64,000 nucleotides of DNA from Paracoccus binzhouensis. GTDB taxonomy: Bacteria > Pseudomonadota > Alphaproteobacteria > Rhodobacterales > Rhodobacteraceae. Under the pieces are notes generated by a model, which did no database searches, was not told the origin of the DNA, and worked only from the letters and a program-made list of their open reading frames with translations. Position numbers and translations under genes: made by a program. The stretch spans positions 62,001 to 126,000 of the forward strand of contig NZ_JAEHFP010000002.1 of assembly GCF_016446475.1 (NCBI RefSeq), in the 5' to 3' direction. Below, piece after piece: positions 22,867-30,992 of this stretch (position 1 is the first letter of the stretch; every line of letters starts with the position of its first letter).

Positions 22867-23805
22867 TCAGAGGAACATCCAACAGCGGCCATGCTCCTCG
22901 CTGATGAAATCACGCCATTCAGATCTTCCGGAGAAAGCCTTGGCCAGCGTGTTGACGCTGGTGCTGTATCCGGCGCTCTCCAGAACCTCGGCGGTCAGAA
23001 GTTCCGGGTTGCCCGATTTCCAAGCGTCATAGAGTTGCCGGATGATCGCGCGCTGTTTCGATCCAGAGAATGCATAACGTGTTCCGCGAACGGTGAGGGA
23101 TGCTCCGTCGGCCGCCATGGTGATCAAGTCGTCGTTCAGCTGTGAGCCCGTCGCGACGCGGGCGGCCAATAGCTCGGGAGCGATGGCAAGACCGTTGTGA
23201 TCGGCAACGTCTCGAACGGCGATGAGCGTATGACCGAGGTGCACGTCAGTCGGCAGGCGATTTCCAGCTGTGAAGCTCAGGACAACTCGCAAGCCGGGTG
23301 CCGGACGCTTGCGGGCAGCATCGATGAAACTTCTCCATATCGTCGGATCGCCGAGCCGACGGCCAATCCATACGGAACTGCGTTTGCTGCGTCCCGGTAG
23401 TCGCGCGTCGCCCACTTCCCAGAGAAGATCGGGCACGAGTTCGACTGGGTCTGATCGCGGCGACAGATCCAGCCGCTCCACCAACTGGCCGATCAGCTTG
23501 CTGAAATTGACGCGGAACGTCGCCAACTGATCACCGGGAACACTCACCCACCCAGCTGTCGGGCTGAAATACCCATATGCCCGATGTTCAGGTGACCAGA
23601 TCAGATTGACGGGCTCGTCCTCGTGGTCGACGAGTGAAACGGCTGCCCGCGAGTGATCTTTCGGCTGAAGGATCCCAGCCGCCTTCAGCGCTGGCGCGAC
23701 CCGCCCATAATAGCCGTCGAGGACCGAGCCGCTGATGACCGCATCCGGCGTCTCGATCACCGACAGCAATAGGTCCGCCGCCCCCCGATCAATCGACGAC
23801 GACAC
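22867..23805 (-). CDS. Unrecognised 312-residue protein, second gene of unknown pair
   Basis: I do not recognise this protein. It starts at a GTG (23805), overlapping the upstream 395-residue gene by 17 bases, so the two are translationally coupled. Visible features: a mixed alpha/beta composition, ARRPAPG-type basic stretch near the middle (ARKRPAPGLRVVLSFTAG), and a C-terminal segment SGKQRAIIRQLYDAWKSGNPELLTAEVLESAGY that looks like a winged-helix or HTH unit. No catalytic motif or membrane span is evident. The operon also has a DUF2188 gene and lies divergent from XRE/ImmA regulators. A cargo or defence role is possible but unproven. Confidence 0.78.
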   Translation of the reverse strand: MSSSIDRGAADLLLSVIETPDAVISGSVLDGYYGRVAPALKAAGILQPKDHSRAAVSLVDHEDEPVNLIWSPEHRAYGYFSPTAGWVSVPGDQLATFRVNFSKLIGQLVERLDLSPRSDPVELVPDLLWEVGDARLPGRSKRSSVWIGRRLGDPTIWRSFIDAARKRPAPGLRVVLSFTAGNRLPTDVHLGHTLIAVRDVADHNGLAIAPELLAARVATGSQLNDDLITMAADGASLTVRGTRYAFSGSKQRAIIRQLYDAWKSGNPELLTAEVLESAGYSTSVNTLAKAFSGRSEWRDFISEEHGRCWMFL

Positions 23806-24976
23806 CGCCGTCTCCGGAAAGGATGCCCCAGCGCCGGAGGTACTTCTCGCCGATCAGCTGCTCCTCTTCAGTCTGGTCCTTGAGATTGCAGCCATGCGGC
23901 ATCGTGATCGTCAACGGCAGCGTCCGACCGCGTTTGGCATCGCCCTTGGGATGGAATTTGATCGAGAGTTTGGCCTGTGTCGCCACCCAACCGCCAGCCA
24001 GCGGATCGTTGGCGCCGAACCGCTCTGCCGACATGCTCCAGATGGTGCGGTCGGCCTTCCGAAGACATTCCAGCGTGACGCGCTCGCCCACATTGTCGAT
24101 GGGCATCAGACGCAGCTGCTTGACCTCGACGGACTCGATCCCATCCTCCGGGTCGGTCGGAAAATCGAAACGATGAAGCAGAACCGCGAGGTTGTAGGTG
24201 CGGAAGGGCACCTTCTCGCTCTGGAACTCGATCCCCAGCAGGTCGCGCGCCATGAAGCAGACCATCTCCTCGCGGCTCTCGCGGTCGTTGGCGACGACTT
24301 CGATGACGCCGGTCGCCGGTTCATACGTCATGGCCGCCTCAAATACGGGACGGCGGGCGCGGCGGACGAGCGTTCCCGCGTCATCGAACGCCAGGAAATC
24401 GTCGAGGAGGCCTTCGCGGTAAATTGCGATCTGGACAAGCTCGCAATCCTCGCCGTCGAAGGTCGGCCGGTAGCGCCCGAAGATATCGATGTGGATGTTG
24501 TTGGAAGCGAACCGTTCGCGCAGCGCCGCCTTGAAGGCATCGATGGATGCCTCGTCCCGACGCAAATCGAGATTCGGCTCGCCGATGAATCCGTCCCAGC
24601 TCCGACCACGGCGCCGCTCATCGGTGTAACGGACCTCCTCGGCATGGCGGAACCGAACCGGTTCGTTCAGGAACATCCAGAGCGAACGCGCATGGCCATT
24701 TGCCAGATCATCGAGCACCGTGCGGTCGTCGATCACGCTGTAGAGTGCGGTCTGCCCCGCATCATCGGCCAGGGCGCTTACCCGCTCGGCGTCATTGACG
24801 ATGCGGGCGCGGGCTTCGTCGTCCAATTCGTCGACGGCCCGCAAAGTGACGCGGGCGACTTCCGGCTCGGGCGCCTCCCAATCGACCTCGGTCGGAAGCT
24901 CGATGCCGGTGTGGTGGAAATAGGCCTGCAGCGACGAGGCAGGCATGTTGCGGATGAAACTCGTCACTGAGGCCAT
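23789..24976 (-). CDS. Unrecognised 395-residue protein, first gene of unknown pair
   Basis: I do not recognise this protein. It is acidic (many Asp/Glu clusters, such as RAVDELDDEARARI). A distinctive C-terminus reads MPHGCNLKDQTEEEQLIGEKYLR, then RWGILSGDGG. No Walker, nuclease or membrane motif is visible. It sits 11 bases after the DUF2188 gene and overlaps the 312-residue gene, so three genes form one minus-strand operon, probably controlled by the divergent XRE/ImmA pair. The strong coupling suggests the two large proteins act together. Confidence 0.8.
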   Translation of the reverse strand: MASVTSFIRNMPASSLQAYFHHTGIELPTEVDWEAPEPEVARVTLRAVDELDDEARARIVNDAERVSALADDAGQTALYSVIDDRTVLDDLANGHARSLWMFLNEPVRFRHAEEVRYTDERRRGRSWDGFIGEPNLDLRRDEASIDAFKAALRERFASNNIHIDIFGRYRPTFDGEDCELVQIAIYREGLLDDFLAFDDAGTLVRRARRPVFEAAMTYEPATGVIEVVANDRESREEMVCFMARDLLGIEFQSEKVPFRTYNLAVLLHRFDFPTDPEDGIESVEVKQLRLMPIDNVGERVTLECLRKADRTIWSMSAERFGANDPLAGGWVATQAKLSIKFHPKGDAKRGRTLPLTITMPHGCNLKDQTEEEQLIGEKYLRRWGILSGDGGVVVD

Positions 24977-24987
24977 GGCCGATCTCC

Positions 24988-25230
24988 TTAGCCCTTGATG
25001 TTACGGGGGTCGTTGCCGTGGGAATCGGACTGGCCGATCCGGCCATCCTGATTGTGGATCTTGAACTCCGTCCCAGCGTTGCGGCTGATCTCCCGCCCAC
25101 GGTCGATCGCCTCCCGCTTCGTGTCGAAGTGCCCGCTGGCGCGCTCGGCGCCGCCGCGGCGGACATCCCATCCGCCATTGGGATTGGGGACCACGTGATG
25201 GGTGCCCGAACCGTTACCTGCTTTAGCCAT
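24988..25230 (-). CDS. DUF2188-family small protein (second copy)
   Basis: This 80-residue protein carries the DUF2188 pattern (THHVVPNPNGGWDVRRGGAERA, then FDTKREAIDRGREISRNAG, ending GRIGQSDSHGNDP). AGGAGG precedes its ATG. It shares the C-terminal GRI...SHGNDP/SYGNDP signature with the 1106-1330 protein but is otherwise diverged, so it is a paralogue rather than a recent duplicate. It leads the operon with the two unknown genes. Confidence 0.9.
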   Translation of the reverse strand: MAKAGNGSGTHHVVPNPNGGWDVRRGGAERASGHFDTKREAIDRGREISRNAGTEFKIHNQDGRIGQSDSHGNDPRNIKG

Positions 25231-25264
25231 GACGGCCTCCTGTCCCGTGAAAGCGCGAAAGTGG

Positions 25265-25344
25265 GTTCGTTACTACGAACTTGCGCGCAAGATAGGTATT
25301 GCAGGTGCGGCGTGTCAAGGACTAGATGTATCGCGATAACGAAC
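25265..25344. promoter_or_regulatory. Divergent promoter region with ACGAAC operators
   Basis: A perfect inverted repeat GTTCGT-TACT-ACGAAC lies at 25265-25280. A palindrome TATCGCGATA (25329-25338) and another ACGAAC half-site (25339-25344) lie closer to the XRE gene. The arrangement suits binding by the XRE repressor between the two divergent operons; relief would come through ImmA proteolysis. Confidence 0.55.
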
Positions 25345-25370
25345 CCGACGGACAAACAGGAGAACACCCG

Positions 25371-25694
25371 GTGCCAACACCCTTGGGAGAGCGCGTTCGC
25401 GAGCTCAGACTGAAGCGAGGATTGACCCTGGAGGCGCTGGCCGAAAGGGTCGGATCCAGCAAGAGCTACATGTGGGAGATCGAGAACAAGGACGTCGCGC
25501 GCCCTTCCGCTGAGAAGCTTCACCAGATCGCGGCCGCCCTTGAGACGACGACTGACTATCTGATTTCCGCCGACGAAGTCACCGAAGCGGACGCGACAGA
25601 CACTGCCTTCTTTCGCAAGTATCAGAAGATGAATCCGAAGAGCAAAGAGAAGCTTCGCGAGATGCTTAAGATCCTGGACGATGAGGATGAATGA
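25371..25694 (+). CDS. XRE-family repressor-like regulator
   Basis: This 107-residue protein begins at GTG 25371, chosen because AGGAG lies 8 bases upstream; an upstream in-frame ATG at 25326 would run through the operator. Residues 5-60 are a Cro/C1-type HTH (GERVRELRLKRGLTLEALAERVG, then SKSYMWEIENKDVARPS). The C-terminus is acidic. The ImmA gene overlaps its stop by 4 bases, the ImmR/ImmA arrangement of ICEBs1, where the peptidase cleaves the repressor after DNA damage. Confidence 0.88.
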   Translation: MPTPLGERVRELRLKRGLTLEALAERVGSSKSYMWEIENKDVARPSAEKLHQIAAALETTTDYLISADEVTEADATDTAFFRKYQKMNPKSKEKLREMLKILDDEDE

Positions 25695-26623
25695 GCAATA
25701 GCGGCAGAAAATCGCCTAGAAAGGCCGCGAACGATCTGACTGTGCTTCTCCGCACGGTGCTGGGAGAAGACCGGTTCCCCGTGGACGTGGAGGCGCTGGC
25801 GCTCGAAGTCTCCCGAAACCACGAAGACCCGATTACGGCAGTGAAGGGCGTCGACATCGACGGCTTCGAGGGCATGCTCCGGGCACGGCGCAAGAAGCCC
25901 GGTTGGCAAATTCTCTACAACACTCAGCCCCGCTACCGCGGACGCGAGCGCTTCACGATGGCTCACGAGTTCGGGCACTACTTGCTGCACCGGCGCCCGC
26001 TGACCGCAGCGCACTACCATAACGGCGAGCTCTCGGACGATTTCGACTTCGAGTGCCTTCCGCTGCAAGCCAACGGCTGGAAGGACGCGGAGAAGCAGCG
26101 TGAAGAAGAGGCCGACACCTTTGCCTCCTTCCTGTTGATGCCGATCGACGACTATCGGAACCAGGTCGGCGGTCAGGAGGTAACTCGCGACCTCCTTGGC
26201 CATGTGACCAACCGGTACGGAGTTTCGCTTCTTGCGGCCGCGCGCAAGTGGATCGAATTCACCGACACCCGAGCGGCCATGGTGGTTGCGCGAGACGGAT
26301 TCGCGTTGTGGGGCAGAGCGAGCACGCGCGCCTACAGAAGCGGTGTGTTCATTCAATCGGGCATGCCGATTCCCGACGGCTCCATCATGGCCATGGGGTC
26401 GGCGTCGCAGCACACCAGTTCTCAGCGCCCGGTGGCTTTGCCAGCCGGCATCTGGACATTTAGTCGGGGCTCCGAACCCGTCCGAGAACTGACCTTCTTC
26501 TCTGACCGGCTCGGTTTGGCGGTGTCTCTTCTGCAGTTCGATCGCACCGTCGATGGATCTGAGGTCGAGGACGAAGAACCTTGGGATAGCTACGACCAGT
26601 TCACCCGCGATGATTCGAGGTAA
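25691..26623 (+). CDS. ImmA/IrrE-family zinc metallopeptidase
   Basis: This 310-residue protein has the zinc motif HEFGH (92-96) preceded by GRERFTMA, and a downstream REEEADTFASFLLMP helix with the third ligand. The C-terminal 120 residues form a separate, less conserved domain that could sense a signal. Family members derepress mobile elements by cutting XRE repressors; its partner is encoded immediately upstream in the same operon. Confidence 0.9.
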   Translation: MSNSGRKSPRKAANDLTVLLRTVLGEDRFPVDVEALALEVSRNHEDPITAVKGVDIDGFEGMLRARRKKPGWQILYNTQPRYRGRERFTMAHEFGHYLLHRRPLTAAHYHNGELSDDFDFECLPLQANGWKDAEKQREEEADTFASFLLMPIDDYRNQVGGQEVTRDLLGHVTNRYGVSLLAAARKWIEFTDTRAAMVVARDGFALWGRASTRAYRSGVFIQSGMPIPDGSIMAMGSASQHTSSQRPVALPAGIWTFSRGSEPVRELTFFSDRLGLAVSLLQFDRTVDGSEVEDEEPWDSYDQFTRDDSR

Positions 26624-26813
26624 CGACCCGACAATGCTGCGGGCAGCGCCGCTCCGGGCGACTTGCACAGATGTTCACGCTGGAAAGGCCTGACGAACGG
26701 CTTCGATCTACTTCTAATGATTCCGCCGTGGCGCGATAAGCCATTGAATCTTATTGCGTATCTTCGTTTTGCGACTACCGTTTCGCCAATCATCTTCTGT
26801 TGCGAACGGTCTC

Positions 26814-27038
26814 ATGCAAGACGCCCGATCCGGTCCGAACCCTCTGTTGCCCGTCCGTCTGTCGGCGGGCGAACGCCTCGATGAACTCGCGCAGATTCTT
26901 GCCGCGGGGCTGAGGCGTATACTGCCGGAACAGTCCAGTTCTTTATCTGCACCTGGCGAAGACAGTTCATTCGACATTCTCGCCCTCAAACGCCGTGTTG
27001 GTCGTCGCAAACCGAGCAACCGAGTTGGAGGGCAATGA
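26814..27038 (+). CDS. Small protein of the serine-recombinase cassette
   Basis: This 74-residue protein (PVRLSAGERLDELAQILAAGLRRI, then SSFDILALKRRVGRRKPSN) resembles the small gene commonly found directly before DUF2924 in alphaproteobacterial recombinase cassettes. The start at ATG 26814 is tentative because no strong ribosome site precedes it. It overlaps DUF2924 by 4 bases. Function unknown. Confidence 0.65.
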   Translation: MQDARSGPNPLLPVRLSAGERLDELAQILAAGLRRILPEQSSSLSAPGEDSSFDILALKRRVGRRKPSNRVGGQ

Positions 27039-27547
27039 TGCCAGGGACAAAGAGAAAGACTGACGCCGCACCATGGCAACAGGGCAACCGCGATGCGGCG
27101 CACGCGGGCGTGGTCACGCAGCTTGCAGCGCTGAAGCGAATGACGGTGGTCGAGCTGAAGGCGAAGTGGGAAAGCCTCTTCGGTACACCCGCTCCGAACA
27201 ATAGCCGCAGTTACCTCGAGCTGAGGCTCGGCTACCGGGTCCAGGAACTGACCCTCGGCGGCCTGACCCGCGAGACGCGGCGGACGCTGGACTTGCTGGC
27301 TGACGAAATCGAGGGCCGGGCTGGGCGCAAGACGATCATCGCGGATCCCCGCAACCCCGTGGTCGGAACCCGCCTCGTGCGTGAATGGGACGGGGTAGAG
27401 CACACCGTCACGGTGATGAAGGACGGCTTCGACTGGCAGGGGCGCAAGTTCAAGTCGCTCTCGGCGGTGGCGCGGGCGATCACCGGCACGCAGTGGAACG
27501 GCTACCGCTTCTTCGGCCTCCGCGAGGCGCGGAGGGACGACCGATGA
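27035..27547 (+). CDS. DUF2924 protein
   Basis: This 170-residue basic protein has the DUF2924 pattern: VTQLAALKRMTVVELKAKWESLFGTPAPN, RSYLELRLGYRVQEL, then a C-terminal GTRLVREWDGVEHTVTVMKDGFDWQGR and KSLSAVARAITGTQWNG. It is nearly always encoded just upstream of a large serine recombinase, as here (ATGA overlap). It probably helps recombinase DNA binding or directionality, though this is not proven. Confidence 0.92.
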   Translation: MMPGTKRKTDAAPWQQGNRDAAHAGVVTQLAALKRMTVVELKAKWESLFGTPAPNNSRSYLELRLGYRVQELTLGGLTRETRRTLDLLADEIEGRAGRKTIIADPRNPVVGTRLVREWDGVEHTVTVMKDGFDWQGRKFKSLSAVARAITGTQWNGYRFFGLREARRDDR

Positions 27548-28881
27548 GCCGTCATCAGGAAGCCGTCGCGGTCGTTCCGCGCCGCCAGCGCTGCGCCATT
27601 TATACCCGCAAGTCGAGCGAGGAAGGGCTCGACATGGAGTTCAACAGTCTCGACGCCCAGCGCGAGGCTTGCGAGGCCTTCGTGACGAGCCAGAAGGCGG
27701 AAGGCTGGGCCACCATTCGCGAACGGTACGATGACGGCGGCTTCTCCGGTGGCACGCTGGAGCGCCCCGGCCTGAAGCGCCTTATTCAGGACGTCGAGGC
27801 CGGTCTGATCGATGTGATCGTGGTCTACAAGATCGACCGGCTGTCGCGCTCGCTGATGGATTTCGCCAAGCTGGTCGAGATCTTCGACCGCAATCAGGTG
27901 ACCTTCGTTTCGGTCACGCAGTCGTTCAACACCACGACCTCGATGGGCCGCCTGACCCTGAACATCCTTCTCAGCTTCGCACAGTTCGAGCGGGAGGTGA
28001 TCGGCGAGCGCATCCGCGACAAGGTCGCGGCATCCCGCAAGCGCGGCATGTGGATGGGCGGTCACGTCCCGCTGGGCTACGACGTGCGCGACCGCAAGCT
28101 GGTCGTCAACGAAGCGGAAGCCGCGACGGTCCGGATGATCTTCGAGCGCTTCGTCGCCATCGGCTCCGCTACGACGCTGGCGAAAGCGCTCGCGGCCGAG
28201 GGTGTGCTGAACAAGCGCGGCAAGCCGATCGACAAGGGATTCCTCTACAAACTGATCAACAACCGGGTCTATCTCGGGGAAGCCGTCCACAAGGGCACGG
28301 CCTATCCCGGCGAGCACGAGGCCATCATTGATCAGGTCCTGTGGGACAAGGTGCACAGCATCCTGCAGGAGAGCCCGCGCCTGCGGGCGAAGAACACCCG
28401 CCGCCAGACGCCGGCTCTGCTGAAGGGGATCATCTTCACCGAGACAGGCACGGCGATGACGCCGACGGCGACGAAGAAGGGCACGCGCCTCTACCGATAC
28501 TATGCGTCGATGGACCTGATCCGAAACCGCCCGACCGGCGACGCCTCGGGCCCGCTGCGCTTGCCCGCCGGCATGGTCGAGGACGCTGTCGTCGGCGAAA
28601 TCCGCCGCATGATCCGCGCACCCGAAGTCGCGGCGCGGACCATAAAGGCTCTTCGCGACGAGAACTCGACCGTCGATGAGAAGGCGGTCGTCCAGGCGCT
28701 CGGCGAGTTCGACCAGCTCTGGGCGGCGCTCTACCCGGCGGAGCAAACCCGCATCGTCCAGCTTCTGGTCGAGCGGGTGACCGTCGGCGAAGACGGCATC
28801 GCCGTCGATCTGCGCCATGAGGGGTTGGGCTCGGTCCTGCGGGACATGATGGCCCCCCGCCAGACGGAGGCCCACGCATGA
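27544..28881 (+). CDS. Large serine recombinase (probable prophage integrase)
   Basis: This 445-residue protein begins with a resolvase catalytic domain: AIYTRKSSEEGLD holds the nucleophilic serine, IDRLSRSLMDF and LLSFAQFEREVIGERI follow. The recombinase domain (GYDVRDRKLVVNEAEAATVRMIFERFV) comes next. The zinc-ribbon region (LKGIIFTETGTAMTPTATKKG) lacks the usual cysteines. It would integrate and excise prophage 1 or the neighbouring islet by site-specific recombination. I could not identify att sites. Confidence 0.94.
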   Translation: MSRHQEAVAVVPRRQRCAIYTRKSSEEGLDMEFNSLDAQREACEAFVTSQKAEGWATIRERYDDGGFSGGTLERPGLKRLIQDVEAGLIDVIVVYKIDRLSRSLMDFAKLVEIFDRNQVTFVSVTQSFNTTTSMGRLTLNILLSFAQFEREVIGERIRDKVAASRKRGMWMGGHVPLGYDVRDRKLVVNEAEAATVRMIFERFVAIGSATTLAKALAAEGVLNKRGKPIDKGFLYKLINNRVYLGEAVHKGTAYPGEHEAIIDQVLWDKVHSILQESPRLRAKNTRRQTPALLKGIIFTETGTAMTPTATKKGTRLYRYYASMDLIRNRPTGDASGPLRLPAGMVEDAVVGEIRRMIRAPEVAARTIKALRDENSTVDEKAVVQALGEFDQLWAALYPAEQTRIVQLLVERVTVGEDGIAVDLRHEGLGSVLRDMMAPRQTEAHA

Positions 28882-29267
28882 CCGACTCGACGAACACCAT
28901 CCGGGTCGTCATCCCCCTGACGATCCGCAAACGCAATGGGCGGCCGAAGATCCTGCCGCCTGACGAGGTGATCTTGCGGGATGGGCGGACGCAGGATCCG
29001 CATGTGCTGCGCGCCATCGCCCGCGCTTGGAGCTGGCGGCGGCAGCTGGAAACGGGGGCCGCTTCCACGATCCAGGACATCGCCACCGCTGAGAAGGTCT
29101 CCGACCGGTTCGTAAGCCGGATGATGCGGCTTGCTTATCTGTCGCCAGATGTGGTCGAAGAGCTCATCATCCGGCGTGCACCCCCTGCGCTTTCTCTTAA
29201 CGAGCTTATGGCGGTGGCCCAGCGACCATGGACGGAGCAACGAGAAGTAGTGTTTGAAAAGGCGTAA
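28878..29267 (+). CDS. HTH protein associated with the recombinase
   Basis: This 129-residue protein has a clear helix-turn-helix (STIQDIATAEKVSDRFVSRMMRLAYLSPDVVEELI) after an N-terminal basic strand region (TIRKRNGRPKILPPDE). It is commonly the last gene of DUF2924/recombinase cassettes and overlaps the recombinase stop by 4 bases, so it likely regulates or assists recombination. Confidence 0.85.
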   Translation: MTDSTNTIRVVIPLTIRKRNGRPKILPPDEVILRDGRTQDPHVLRAIARAWSWRRQLETGAASTIQDIATAEKVSDRFVSRMMRLAYLSPDVVEELIIRRAPPALSLNELMAVAQRPWTEQREVVFEKA

Positions 29268-29356
29268 TCTTCATAAGCCAAGAGATCGTTTGAAGTGAAA
29301 CGGCGTTGTTTGCACTCTGATTTTGGGCGATAAGAGTATGGGGGAAATGTTTTGTT

Positions 29357-29953
29357 ATGACTAGGGTCGAAACCACGGACGCCGATATTCGTCGAGCGCT
29401 TCATACCAAGCGCTTGCGCCAACTCAGAGCCCGTCCGGACACGCTGGTGATCGATGAACTCGGCTTGGCGCACGCAAAGAGCCGAATCGATGTCGCCGTC
29501 ATTAACGGCTGTATCCATGGCTATGAAATCAAGAGCGCCAAGGACACCCTAGTCAGGCTGGCTACCCAGATCGATATCTACCGGCAGACACTACAGAAGC
29601 TGACTATAGTAGCTGCGCCGAAGCACGTGGCCGGCATCATGACCAATGCTCCTGAATGGTGCGGCGTAATAGCGGCCGAGCAGGGTCCAAAAGGCGGCAT
29701 CGCCTTCCACGTGTTGCGAAACGCCGTCGCCAACCCTGATATCGATCCGGTAATGATGGCGCATCTTCTCTGGCGTGATGAGGTCATCGAGCTGCTGGAC
29801 CGGGCGGGATATGCGCCGAAGGACCTCAGGCGACCGAGAAAGCAACTCTACAAGATGCTGTGCGAAGCCATGACCTTGCCCGAAATCACGGCTTCCATTC
29901 GAAGCTTTATGGTGCAGCGCCGGACGTGGAGAGATCATCCAGCACATGCGTGA
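29357..29953 (+). CDS. sce7726-family PD-(D/E)XK-like protein
   Basis: This 198-residue protein carries nuclease-like residues E34, RIDVAV (D45) and YEIKS (E57, K59), the core of a PD-(D/E)XK fold, with a helical C-terminus. The pattern matches sce7726 proteins, which are frequently next to beta-family (sce7725) genes in genome islands. It faces the three-gene minus-strand operon and its 3' end overlaps the beta-family gene by 47 bases. Role unproven; a DNA-targeting effector of a defence module is my inference. Confidence 0.85.
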   Translation: MTRVETTDADIRRALHTKRLRQLRARPDTLVIDELGLAHAKSRIDVAVINGCIHGYEIKSAKDTLVRLATQIDIYRQTLQKLTIVAAPKHVAGIMTNAPEWCGVIAAEQGPKGGIAFHVLRNAVANPDIDPVMMAHLLWRDEVIELLDRAGYAPKDLRRPRKQLYKMLCEAMTLPEITASIRSFMVQRRTWRDHPAHA

Positions 29954-30992
29954 TGTGGTGGTTGATCGTCACGAACTTCCACCAGGGCTGATTGCTGGGC
30001 CCTTTCGTTTTCGTAGCGCATTTGGCGATGTAGTCATCGCCGCTTGAGAACCCCGCGCCGCTGAACTTGCCGGACGCCAGGATCGAGGCGCAGTGGTCGT
30101 GCATCTGCCCCGGATTGTCGCGGAACGCCCCACCCTTGCGGACCTCCCAGACCGTTGGAGCCGTGTAGACGAGCTTGCCGGCCGACTTGATCTTGCGCAT
30201 GTCCACCGGTGTGAATTCCGGATGAACGATGGTGTAGTCGCCGTAATTGGGCTGCCGCATCCCGGCCGGCATCTTGCCGAGCAGCGCCTGATAGAAGAGC
30301 CAGTCATGGCGCGGGAGCTGGTCGGCACCCTTTGCGACATCCTTGAACGTCTCAGGAATCGCCGTGCTGATGATCACGAAATTGCGAAAGGCGTGGAGAT
30401 CGCCAAGCTTTCGCATAGCCGCGATCAGCGCACCCGCGAACGCGTTATAGGGCTCGAAATTCGGCGCCCCGAGATCGATGACAAGATCGATATCATCGAG
30501 CAACAGGCCAATCGATGCGGCCAAACCCTCGATCCGCGTGCGCGCATCCGGCTTCATCAGATCTTCCAGCCGGATCGAGATCGCAGCTCCAAGGCCATCG
30601 ACGGCAACGATCGCCCCGATGGATGCCACCATGGCCGGGAAGGCATCGAGGGGAACGGCCGGTACCGCATTCGCCTGGAATGCACGGAGCGCTTCGAAGA
30701 CGTAAGTGAAAATGTCCCGGCCATCTCCCATCGGTTTATTCGAGATACTGGGATGAACGCCGACCCAAGCCGGCCGCTGCCCCCATTTGGCATTGAAGCG
30801 GGCGGCAAAGGGGTGAACGTGCTCCTGAACAGTCTTCTTCGGCTGCCATAACTCGAAGTCGAATTCGACCTCCGGAATGGTAATGTACGGCACGATACGG
30901 TCCTTGGCGGTTGCGCCAAGCCTAGCGAGCGCCTGATACTCGCCTTGCCGCCAACGCAACGCCGGAACATACATATCCTTAGTCAAGATCAT
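29907..30992 (-). CDS. Beta-family protein (T4 beta-like / sce7725-like)
   Basis: This 361-residue protein starts at ATG 30992, with GAGGAGG about 7 bases upstream. The N-terminus (YVPALRWRQGEYQALARLG, then RIVPYITIPEVEFD) and a TIM-barrel-like body with LVIDLG and FVIISTAIPET strands match the beta protein family. The C-terminus holds SSGDDYIAKCATKTKGPSNQPWW. Family function is unknown. It lies 14 bases inside the upstream XRE-ImmA gene's end, so it is translationally coupled. Confidence 0.85.
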   Translation of the reverse strand: MILTKDMYVPALRWRQGEYQALARLGATAKDRIVPYITIPEVEFDFELWQPKKTVQEHVHPFAARFNAKWGQRPAWVGVHPSISNKPMGDGRDIFTYVFEALRAFQANAVPAVPLDAFPAMVASIGAIVAVDGLGAAISIRLEDLMKPDARTRIEGLAASIGLLLDDIDLVIDLGAPNFEPYNAFAGALIAAMRKLGDLHAFRNFVIISTAIPETFKDVAKGADQLPRHDWLFYQALLGKMPAGMRQPNYGDYTIVHPEFTPVDMRKIKSAGKLVYTAPTVWEVRKGGAFRDNPGQMHDHCASILASGKFSGAGFSSGDDYIAKCATKTKGPSNQPWWKFVTINHHITHVLDDLSTSGAAP

